DNA of 21,707 nt from a virus: IMG/VR virus record IMGVR_UViG_3300033153_001636, positions 1-21,707 of that record, one strand, 5' to 3'. Below are positions 1-4,249 of the stretch, one piece after another. Both the position numbers and the translations under genes were made by a program. The number at the start of each line of letters is the position of its first letter. Position 1 is the first letter of the stretch. Under the pieces are notes generated by a model. It did no database searches and had not been told where the DNA came from. It saw nothing but the letters and a program-made list of their open reading frames with translations.

Positions 1-725
1 CCCAATTTGTCCTCTATATCCTTAATTGTCATTTCTTTTTTCACTTTTTCGTTTATTTCTGTATAACCTTTTATTCTACATTCATTTAGTTTTATTTTCG
101 TATTTTTTGGGATTTGGAAAAACTCAAAAATATCTCGACGAACACATACACAATCATCCCCTGTCTTGAACGTGCAATTATCCCATGTCTTGAACGTGCA
201 ACCATACCATGTCTTGAACGTGCAATCAGACCCTGTATCAAACGTGCAACCATACCATGTCTTGAACGTGCAACCATACCCTGTCTTGAACGCACAATCA
301 GACCCTGTATCAAACGTGCAATTATCCCCTGTATCAAACGTGCAATCATGCCCTGTCTTGAACGTGCAATCATCCCCTGTCTTGAACGTGCAATCAGACC
401 ATGTCTTGAACGTGCAACGATTCCCTGTCTTGAACGTGCAACGATACCCTGTATAGAACGTGCAATCATCCCCTGTATTGAACGTGCAATTATCCCCTGT
501 ATCGAACGTGCAATCAGACCCTGTCTTGAACGTGCAACGATTCCCTGTCTTGAACGTGCAAAAAGACCCTGTATCGAACGTGCAATCATCTATGCCCTGA
601 AAATCTAACACTAGATTATTTTCGTTTGAAGAAAAAGTTTTTGTTTTTTCATCCCACAAAAATTTATCTAATTCTAATTTTTGTCCGTTTTGCGAAACCC
701 TTTGTTGTATTTCTAGTTTTGTCAT
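1..725 (-). CDS. Octapeptide (xxCTFxTG) tandem-repeat phage protein, 3' end missing
   Basis: The reading frame starts at an ATG (725-723) and stays open to the left edge, so the C-terminus is missing. The start overlaps the YopX stop as ATGA and has an AGAGGAGGACAA ribosome-binding site. About 45 residues of ordinary N-terminus (beginning MTKLEIQQRVSQNG) lead into 18 consecutive eight-residue units with consensus xxCTF(K/D)TG. A degenerate unit DDCVCVRRDIFEF and a non-repetitive tail (IPKNTKIKLNECRIKGY) follow. The Cys-Thr-Phe ladder is nearly invariant (one Ala), while unit positions 1, 2 and 6 vary. Proteins with such CTFKTG units followed by a V-V-RRD-FE cap are, from memory, scattered among phages and prophages without a known function. 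A short-coil beta-solenoid related in spirit to pentapeptide repeats is my inference. Other frames over the repeats are also open, but only this frame joins a good start, coding-like flanks and the operon. Confidence 0.85.
   Translation of the reverse strand, partial: MTKLEIQQRVSQNGQKLELDKFLWDEKTKTFSSNENNLVLDFQGIDDCTFDTGSFCTFKTGNRCTFKTGSDCTFDTGDNCTFNTGDDCTFYTGYRCTFKTGNRCTFKTWSDCTFKTGDDCTFKTGHDCTFDTGDNCTFDTGSDCAFKTGYGCTFKTWYGCTFDTGSDCTFKTWYGCTFKTWDNCTFKTGDDCVCVRRDIFEFFQIPKNTKIKLNECRIKGYTEINEKVKKEMTIKDIEDKL
159..590 (-). repeat. 18 tandem copies of a 24-nt unit
   Basis: A 24-nt unit, on the minus strand GATGATTGCACGTTCAAGAC plus AGGG, is repeated 18 times without a gap. The TGCACGTTC core is almost identical in every copy, including third codon positions. 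Changes cluster at the codons for unit residues 1, 2, 6 and 8. Since 24 is a multiple of three and the unit lacks stops in several frames, long spurious ORFs appear on both strands. Identity at the DNA level points to recent expansion or homogenisation by slippage or recombination. Confidence 0.95.
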
Positions 726-1162
726 TTGTCCTCCTCTAATAATTCAGGGTTATTATGTATGTCCCCAACTTTTTCCATGAAATTTTCAAGGTCGTCATCT
801 GGCATCCATATAGCACTAATCCATATACGAAGAGAACCGAATAATTTGTTTTCTTCATACCCAAAAACCCCTTTTTTGAAAATAACTTTATAAATTCCTG
901 GGGATCCGTTCCCTTTACTATTTTTAATTTTAATCAAATCATCCTCAAAAATCTTTTTTCCGTTTTTATCTTGTATTCCTGTATATTGTCCTACTGTTTC
1001 AAGGATAACTAAGTATTCTTCCCAAGAGCATATTTCATCATAACCAACTTCTATATATCCAGTTAAAATATAACTCGCTTTTATTTTAATATTCTTAATA
1101 TGAAATCCATAAACCCACTCTCCATTATCTACTCTTTTACCTCTGAATAATATCTCTCGCAT
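722..1162 (-). CDS. YopX family phage protein
   Basis: A 146-residue protein with the hallmarks of the YopX family. The N-terminus is REILFRGKRVDNGEWVYGF, a central QYTGIQDKNGKKIFEDDLI segment marks the small beta-barrel, and the C-terminus W-P-DDDLEN...GDIHNNPELL is typical. YopX proteins are common in phages and prophages of low-GC bacteria; their biochemical role is unknown. The start has an AAAGGAGGAGTT ribosome-binding site, and the stop overlaps the start of the downstream repeat protein (ATGA), so the two are probably translationally coupled. Its length is normal for the family and nothing looks broken. The family call is secure, but no function can be given. Confidence 0.95.
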   Translation of the reverse strand: MREILFRGKRVDNGEWVYGFHIKNIKIKASYILTGYIEVGYDEICSWEEYLVILETVGQYTGIQDKNGKKIFEDDLIKIKNSKGNGSPGIYKVIFKKGVFGYEENKLFGSLRIWISAIWMPDDDLENFMEKVGDIHNNPELLEEDK

Positions 1163-1172
1163 AACTCCTCCT

Positions 1173-1514
1173 TTACCTCTTCTCTTGAATTGTAATTATA
1201 GCAGGATTAACTACGCCTTTAGCTTCTTTTTCATTTACTCCATATCCTTTATTCCATTGTTTTTTAAATTCTTCACCCCTAGAATGACAATGTGAAACAA
1301 TTTGTGCGACACATCCTGCCATAAATTCTGTAATCCCGCCAGCCTTTACAGATTTATCAGCATCACAAATAATTTTATGACAATCAAAATCTTTGTATTC
1401 TTCTAAATCTAATCTTCTCATAATATCTCTCGCAACATCTATGCAAGCTTTTCCGTAAGAATCAGTGTTGTCTCGTTCTTGTTTTTCCCAATCTTTTATA
1501 TTTATTATTGGCAT
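1173..1514 (-). CDS. Conserved phage hypothetical protein (CHSRGEEFKKQWN motif)
   Basis: A 113-residue soluble protein with an AAAGGAGGACAA ribosome-binding site before its ATG. The central part (MAGCVAQIVSHCHSRGEEFK, then KQWNKGYG) and the end (VVNPAIITIQ) match, from memory, a small uncharacterised protein repeatedly found in replication or early operons of phages from low-GC bacteria. The His and Cys residues are not arranged as an obvious zinc site, and there is no signal or membrane segment. It lies 10 bp upstream of YopX and is clearly in the same transcription unit. The existence of the gene is secure; the function is unknown. Confidence 0.85.
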   Translation of the reverse strand: MPIINIKDWEKQERDNTDSYGKACIDVARDIMRRLDLEEYKDFDCHKIICDADKSVKAGGITEFMAGCVAQIVSHCHSRGEEFKKQWNKGYGVNEKEAKGVVNPAIITIQEKR

Positions 1515-1545
1515 TTGTCCTCCTTTGCCTTTTTTTACTTGTCTG

Positions 1546-1623
1546 TTACCAAACCATGCTTAATATGAATATAATCGAACACAAGGCAATTATACCTACT
1601 TTAATGCTATCTAGCGGTTTGAT
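1546..1623 (-). CDS. Possible tiny membrane peptide with ATC start
   Basis: Twenty-five codons reading (M)KPLDSIKVGIIALCSIIF followed by ILSMVW and a stop, i.e. one hydrophobic helix after a short polar N-terminus. An AAGAGGTATAC ribosome-binding site precedes an ATC codon where ATG would be expected. The composition looks like the many one-helix peptides of phage operons, but the non-canonical start makes it doubtful. It overlaps the end of the frameshifted gene upstream. It may be a real gene with a rare start, a mutated gene, or chance. Confidence 0.25.
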   Translation of the reverse strand: MKPLDSIKVGIIALCSIIFILSMVW

Positions 1624-1750
1624 GTATACCTCTTTTCAATCACTTTCGCTAATAATTTGGTTACATGGCACATTCCGCAACTACATGTAGCTGAATATTC
1701 ATGTCCAGTTTCGCCTGCTCTAAAAATAATAATAATAGTGGATTAATCAA
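1611..1750 (-). pseudogene. Frameshifted small Cys-rich (CxCxxCH) protein
   Basis: A TTG start at 1750 overlaps the TGA of the upstream gene (TTGA) and has a perfect AGGAGG five bases before it. The initiating frame reads MINPLLLLFLEQAKL and ends after 29 codons at 1661. The -1 frame entered at TTA-TTT-TTA (about 1723) continues as RAGETGHEYSATCSCGMCHV and then TKLLAKVIEKRY, to a stop at 1611. That second part looks like real protein: it has a compact CxCxxCH metal-site-like motif and biased composition. So a roughly 45-residue gene is interrupted by a one-base shift at an A-TTT-TTA run. It may be a broken gene, a sequencing error or a programmed -1 frameshift. An overlapping open frame on the other strand (1508-1690) has no supporting features. 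Confidence 0.45.
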
Positions 1751-1968
1751 GTGTGCCTCCTGTTTGTTAACAACTCTATAACAGTTGTAACATTGATATG
1801 CTTTTGCGTGTGCAATACTAAGTCTACATCAAGATACTCTTTATATTTTTGAATAAAAGAATTAGATAGCTTATTGCTTCTTATAATATCTCGCCATAAC
1901 GCAAACGGATAATCTTTTTTTCCGTCTCTGAATCCAAGTTGCTTTAAGTTTTTAATTAATTTTGCCAT
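1747..1968 (-). CDS. Small hypothetical phage protein, 73 aa
   Basis: Begins at ATG with an AAAAGGAGGGATCATAA ribosome-binding site and ends in a TGA that overlaps the next gene's TTG. The product (MAKLIKNLKQLGFRDGKKDY at the start) is basic and soluble, with many aromatic residues (ALWRDIIRSNKL, YKEYLDVDLVL). I do not recognise a family. It is the first gene after an internal promoter, so it probably leads the distal part of the leftward operon. Because it follows an antitoxin-like gene I considered a toxin, but it lacks RelE/HigB features. Confidence 0.7.
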   Translation of the reverse strand: MAKLIKNLKQLGFRDGKKDYPFALWRDIIRSNKLSNSFIQKYKEYLDVDLVLHTQKHINVTTVIELLTNRRHT

Positions 1969-2012
1969 TTATGATCCCTCCTTTTGTGTGTGGGTGTTAC
2001 CCAATCACTAAA

Positions 2013-2041
2013 AGGTTATCATATGTTTATATAATTGTCAA
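2013..2041 (-). promoter_or_regulatory. Internal leftward promoter
   Basis: On the minus strand a perfect -35 TTGACA (2041-2036) is followed after 17 bp by TAACCT, or after 15 bp by GATAAC; the -10 is therefore weak. It lies just after the antitoxin stop and points to the 73-aa gene. Downstream, a GGGTAACACCC inverted repeat (about 1992-2002) could be an operator. The -35 is convincing; the whole promoter is less so. Confidence 0.5.
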
Positions 2042-2045
2042 TAGT

Positions 2046-2354
2046 TTATTTTATTTTATAAAAATTAAAAGTAAAGCTATAATTTAAAGCGTTAAGAATA
2101 GCTTTTAAAGTAGATATTTTAAGCTCTCCATTTGCTCTTAAAGCTTTCCATAAACCTTGACGTGTAAGTCCTGCTTTTTTCGCTATCTCGCATACACCAC
2201 GAGCTTTGACAACATCTTTAATTGCCATTAGTAAATAAGATAATTCACCATTTTTTTTATACTCTACTAATGCTTGCTTAAGATGATAAGTCGCTTCTTT
2301 TGGATTATCTTTAAATCTTTTTACTACGTAATTATCAAAATTTCCTGTTGGCAT
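2046..2354 (-). CDS. Orphan HigA-type addiction-module antitoxin / HTH regulator
   Basis: A 102-residue protein. A helix-turn-helix lies at about residues 54-75 (CEIAKKAGLTRQGLWKALRA), followed by the ISTLKAILNAL helix typical of the 'putative addiction module antidote' branch of HigA proteins. The N-terminal half (PKEATYHLKQALVEY...LSYLLMAIKDVVKARG) also fits that branch. Antitoxins of this type normally follow a RelE/HigB-like toxin gene, but the upstream neighbour here is a replication protein and the downstream neighbour is not toxin-like. It is therefore probably a stand-alone phage regulator or an anti-toxin decoy; that role is inference. Ribosome-binding site ATAGGAG, ATG start. Confidence 0.85.
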   Translation of the reverse strand: MPTGNFDNYVVKRFKDNPKEATYHLKQALVEYKKNGELSYLLMAIKDVVKARGVCEIAKKAGLTRQGLWKALRANGELKISTLKAILNALNYSFTFNFYKIK

Positions 2355-2393
2355 TTTAGATACTCCTATTTTTCTTCTTTGACATTTATATAA

Positions 2394-3221
2394 TTAACGA
2401 TTTATTTTAAATGTTTTTGCTATTTCTTCGTCTGTTAAATTCTCTCTTTCTGCCTCTATTCGTTTTCTTTGTTCTTCTATTTTTTTTAGAGTATCACATT
2501 CCTTTGTTTGAATTTTTTTATGGGTATCTATCCAATCTTGCCAATTATTAAACCATGTAGACCCATTTTGAATATACTGCCGATCCTTGTTTTCGCATTC
2601 TTTGATATAATTATTCATAGCTTGTTGTATGCTTTGTTTGTCTTGTTCTGTATGAACACTTGCGTTATAATATCTATATGCACTTTTTTTACCTAGAGGT
2701 TTAGGGTATTGTTCCCAGATAGTTTCAAAATAATCACAGTATGTATTCTTATCATTCTTTACATTCTTTACATTCTTTACATTCTTGTTATTGTAGCGTC
2801 CCGATGGTTTCCCGATGGTGCTTTCATTGGTGCTTTCATTGGTGCTTTCATTGGTGCTTTCGTAGTTAGCAGAATCCTGATAAATGCTATAATTTACAAT
2901 GGTTATCAAGACACCACCTAGTTCTTTCGTTGAGTTTATCATTAAGTGCTGACGTAGTACTCTCATAGCTCTCTTCGTTTGATTTGCGCTATACATCATT
3001 TTTCTATACCCAATATACCAAGATAATCCCTCTCTAATATCTTTATATGTTCTAAATAACTGACCTCTTTTTAGTTTATATTTGCCATAATTTACATCTT
3101 TATGATTAGCGTTCATTAATAACCAATCCCATATTTCTCTTATATAGGGGGATGATTTCATAATTTTTGAATTTTGAATTTTTCTAGATTTTATATAATA
3201 ACCACCAGTTATTCTATTCAT
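2394..3221 (-). CDS. Phage replication-initiation protein (winged-helix N-terminus, DnaD/O-like)
   Basis: I start the gene at ATG 3221 (MNRITGGYYIKSRKIQNS), which has an AAGGA site eight bases upstream. The in-frame ATG at 3251 has none. The first ~110 residues form the winged-helix DNA-binding module seen in phage replication proteins (KSSPYIREIWDWLLMNANH..., YGKYKLKRGQLFRTYKDI). A low-complexity linker contains four NEST units and KNVKNVKNVKNDKN. The C-terminus (YFETIWEQYPKPLGKKSAYR ... NGSTWFNNWQDWID) is the conserved end module of such initiators. The role would be to recognise the phage origin and recruit the host helicase or loader. No loader or helicase gene lies beside it. It is the first protein gene after the strong leftward promoter and the structured leader RNA. 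Confidence 0.85.
   Translation of the reverse strand: MNRITGGYYIKSRKIQNSKIMKSSPYIREIWDWLLMNANHKDVNYGKYKLKRGQLFRTYKDIREGLSWYIGYRKMMYSANQTKRAMRVLRQHLMINSTKELGGVLITIVNYSIYQDSANYESTNESTNESTNESTIGKPSGRYNNKNVKNVKNVKNDKNTYCDYFETIWEQYPKPLGKKSAYRYYNASVHTEQDKQSIQQAMNNYIKECENKDRQYIQNGSTWFNNWQDWIDTHKKIQTKECDTLKKIEEQRKRIEAERENLTDEEIAKTFKINR
2752..2861 (-). repeat. Two microsatellites in the replication gene linker
   Basis: Nearly four copies of a 12-bp unit (plus strand GGTGCTTTCATT, 2817-2861) encode NEST repeats. Four copies of a 9-bp unit (ACATTCTTT, 2752-2787) encode KNV repeats. Both are in-frame multiples of three, so copy-number change would alter only the linker between the DNA-binding and C-terminal modules. 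Confidence 0.9.
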
Positions 3222-3252
3222 TTTAAAATTCCTTTTTTTAGTTAGCCACATT

Positions 3253-3266
3253 TTGTGAATAACTTG
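3253..3266 (-). promoter_or_regulatory. DnaA-box-like site before the replication gene
   Basis: The minus strand reads CAAGTTATTCACAA, containing TTATTCACA (relaxed DnaA box TTATNCACA). It differs by one base from the 14-bp sequence TTGTGGATAACTTG at 6382-6395. Its position directly upstream of the replication initiator suggests an origin or initiator-binding role; this is inference. Confidence 0.45.
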
Positions 3267-3309
3267 AGAACCGTTTAACTCTTTTTATTCATACGTCATG
3301 ATGTTATAT

Positions 3310-3412
3310 TGGCTGAGACGTTAGGAGTTGCACCTAAATTTCCATTCCTTTAATCTAGCCTGTTGTATTAACAGCCTAGCGCTAGCGTGTTCCTAGGTTA
3401 CACTACGTCCCA
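3310..3412 (-). ncRNA. tRNA-like RNA with encoded CCA but no normal anticodon arm
   Basis: On the minus strand a 7-bp acceptor (TGGGACG 3412-3406 with CGTCTCA 3320-3314, one G.U) is followed by discriminator G and an encoded CCA (3312-3310). A two-base linker TA leads to a D-arm (stem GTGT/ACAC, 9-nt loop AACCTAGGA, 3403-3387). A T-arm (TTAGG, loop TGCAACT, CCTAA; 3337-3321) abuts the acceptor, exactly as in tRNA. The middle is abnormal: a hairpin CTAG-G-CTGTT, loop AATAC, AACAG-G-CTAG (3379-3355) and a 17-nt stretch. No 7-base anticodon loop with U33 can be drawn. Position 55 of the T-loop is G, not U. The wobble pair is a G.U only when the minus strand is the RNA. It could be a decayed tRNA, a class-II-like tRNA with an expanded anticodon loop, or a tRNA mimic. 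Confidence 0.5.
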
Positions 3413-3434
3413 ATAATTGTTTATATTAAAGTAG

Positions 3435-3650
3435 AGCAACATAAGCAGAGCAAGGACTTGCACCTTGCATTCCGACACGTAACTATGCCTTGTACAGGAA
3501 TTCCATTATCCTATAATTCGATCACTATTATATGATAAACATAATAGAACCTCCACTGTTGTACTCAAGGTTACTTCCAACTTTGTGAATTAACGACTCT
3601 ATTTGTCATCTATGAATGCGTCTACTATTCCGCCACCTGCTTATGTTACT
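3435..3650 (-). ncRNA. Long tRNA-like RNA: D-arm and T-arm look-alikes around a 140-nt insert
   Basis: The ends (3650-3635 and 3450-3435) form a 15-bp stem (core AACATAAGCAG / CTGCTTATGTT) whose two wobbles are G.U on the minus strand. Just inside, GCGGAATAGTAGACGC (3633-3618) matches the D-arm of class II tRNAs such as tRNA-Leu. GCAAGG-TGCAAGT-CCTTGC (3468-3450) is T-arm-like, with the same G55 as the neighbouring element. CATTC/GAATG (3618-3614, 3472-3468) can close the middle like an anticodon stem, but encloses about 140 nt. That insert contains its own long-range stem (3574-3561 with 3495-3479) and a 7-bp hairpin (3525-3547). No CCA is encoded. It is not a normal tRNA; I see no group I intron core. 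Y-RNA-like or novel phage RNA are possibilities. Confidence 0.45.
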
Positions 3651-3660
3651 GTATTTGAAT

Positions 3661-3744
3661 ATAAAAAAGAGTGCAGGTAGAATTAAAACAATTAAACTAT
3701 TTCAATTAGACCTGTTTGAGTGTAGGTTGTTCCCTGCACTCTTT
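3661..3744 (-). terminator. Long-stem terminator/attenuator in leftward leader
   Basis: A perfect 12-bp stem AAAGAGTGCAGG / CCTGCACTCTTT (3744-3733 with 3677-3666) ends in six U on the minus strand, like an intrinsic terminator but with a 55-nt loop. The loop can form a nested CAGGT...ACCTG hairpin. It also holds CTACACTC (3725-3718), which is complementary over 8 bp to GAGTGTAG (3785-3778), i.e. to the predicted first bases of the transcript. The alternative pairing would give a pseudoknot or compete with the terminator stem, so conditional termination is plausible. Confidence 0.5.
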
Positions 3745-3791
3745 AAAGGAGTTTGATTTCTTAATTGTTCTATCTATCTACACTCACGAAT

Positions 3792-3820
3792 AGTATAGTA
3801 CAATCATATATTAATGTCAA
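3792..3820 (-). promoter_or_regulatory. Strong leftward sigma70-type promoter
   Basis: On the minus strand TTGACA (3820-3815), a 17-bp spacer and TATACT (3797-3792) form a near-consensus promoter. Transcription should start near 3785, then run through the attenuator-like stem and the two tRNA-like elements into the replication gene. Confidence 0.85.
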
Positions 3821-3844
3821 TAAATACTTTTTATAGACGAGAGT

Positions 3845-3873
3845 TTGACTTTTTAATTTTCATTTGATATAAT
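3845..3873 (+). promoter_or_regulatory. Strong rightward promoter of small RNA
   Basis: TTGACT (3845-3850), a 17-bp spacer and a perfect TATAAT (3868-3873). The predicted start near 3880 coincides with the first base pair of the folded RNA that follows. It diverges from the leftward promoter with 25 bp between the two -35 boxes, so a regulator binding there could control both. Confidence 0.85.
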
Positions 3874-3879
3874 AAGGTC

Positions 3880-3966
3880 TGGCGTATAGGTAATGCTGGG
3901 TCGTTCCCAGTCAAACCTTATACATTCTCGTATATTTTTGATCTCTCGCCTATACGCCTTTTTTTT
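3880..3966 (+). ncRNA. Compact three-way-junction small RNA with own promoter and terminator
   Basis: A 10-bp stem GGCGTATAGG/CCTATACGCC (3881-3890 with 3949-3958) is followed by eight T, which gives a termination signal. It encloses two hairpins: CTGGG-TCGTT-CCCAG, and TCAAA-CCT-TATAC / GTATA-TT-TTTGA with loop ATTCTC. There is no ORF with a ribosome-binding site. The promoter start and the U-tract frame an RNA of about 87 nt. I do not recognise the family; the size and promoter strength suggest an abundant regulatory or decoy RNA. Confidence 0.65.
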
Positions 3967-3968
3967 AC

Positions 3969-3997
3969 TTGACATTGAAATTAGAATTTAGTAGAAT
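3969..3997 (+). promoter_or_regulatory. Rightward promoter for the middle region
   Basis: TTGACA (3969-3974), a 17-bp spacer and TAGAAT (3992-3997), starting three bases after the U-tract of the small RNA. The predicted start is near 4004. It should transcribe the structured leader, the leader peptide and the genes from 4250 on. Confidence 0.8.
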
Positions 3998-4011
3998 TAG
4001 ATATTGTAGTG

Positions 4012-4093
4012 ATTTTGATTGTGTCCAACTATTCTAATTTTTCGAATAGTACAAGGCTTAGAAGATTTATTTTTAAGCCCGCAATCATAAAAT
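4012..4093 (+). ncRNA. Three-way-junction leader RNA (riboswitch-like)
   Basis: The outer stem is ATTTT-GATTGTG (4012-4023) with CGCAATC-AT-AAAAT (4080-4093), with one G.U and an AU bulge. Inside are ACTATTC/GAATAGT (4028-4050) and GGCTTA/TAAGCC (4055-4079), the second abutting the outer stem. A small CGAG/CTCG hairpin (4096-4112) follows before the ribosome-binding site of the leader peptide. The architecture resembles a metabolite-sensing aptamer, but I match no known class; it may be a protein-binding leader instead. Confidence 0.4.
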
Positions 4094-4133
4094 TTCGAGA
4101 TTCATATACTCGGATAGAAAAAAGGAAATACTT

Positions 4134-4178
4134 ATGAAACAAACAAAAATACAAATTAAAACACACTGGGTTTGCTAG
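4134..4178 (+). CDS. Putative 14-codon leader peptide
   Basis: ATG preceded by AAGGAAATACTT encodes MKQTKIQIKTHWVC and a TAG stop. Its last codons run through the 5' arm of the long stem at 4159-4222, so a translating ribosome would open that stem. That is the usual geometry of a translation-controlled attenuator, but the peptide has no striking run of a single amino acid. It could equally be a chance ORF. Confidence 0.3.
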   Translation: MKQTKIQIKTHWVC

Positions 4179-4222
4179 CTTATTACTAGTTCTGCCTGCT
4201 TCCAATAGCGAGTATTTCCGCC
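4159..4222 (+). ncRNA. Long-stem RNA element before the helicase fragment
   Basis: Perfect 12-bp arms AAACACACTGGG (4159-4170) and CCCAGTGTGTTT (4211-4222) enclose CTAG-CTTATTA-CTAG and GCG-AGTATTTC-CGC hairpins. No U-tract follows. It ends 28 bases before the ATG at 4250. On the minus strand the second hairpin reads GCGGAAATACTCGC, close to the D-arm-like GCGGAATAGTAGACGC of the 3435-3650 element, so the two may be related and its coding strand is uncertain. Confidence 0.45.
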
Positions 4223-4249
4223 CAGTGTGTTTATAATAAAGGAATAAAT

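Noticed and set aside
159-590. CRISPR array
   Set aside because: The units are directly adjacent, without unique spacers, and encode a regular octapeptide.
92-608. Open frames of ~165 residues on both strands with repeats such as IARSRQG or CLERAIIP
   Set aside because: They arise because the 24-nt repeat has no stop in these frames. They lack ribosome-binding sites and operon fit; the minus-strand frame starting at 725 continues into non-repetitive coding sequence on both sides.
1508-1690. 60-residue hydrophobic ORF on the plus strand
   Set aside because: No ribosome-binding site, opposite to the operon, and antiparallel to better-supported minus-strand coding signals.
2508-2921. Two plus-strand ORFs inside the replication gene
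   Set aside because: Shadow frames; their repetitive GAFIGAFIGAF segment is the complement of the NEST microsatellite.
3310-3650. Ordinary tRNA genes
   Set aside because: D- and T-arm matches are good, but no anticodon stem with a 7-base loop and U33 can be drawn in either element, and lengths are 103 and ~216 nt. I therefore list them as tRNA-like RNAs.
3435-3650. Group I intron in a tRNA-Leu gene
   Set aside because: The insert is only about 140 nt and I cannot find the P/Q/R/S core elements of group I introns.
3880-3966. phi29-type packaging RNA
   Set aside because: The three-way junction is suggestive, but size, loops and gene context (ordinary large terminase, no phi29-type ATPase or terminal protein) do not fit.
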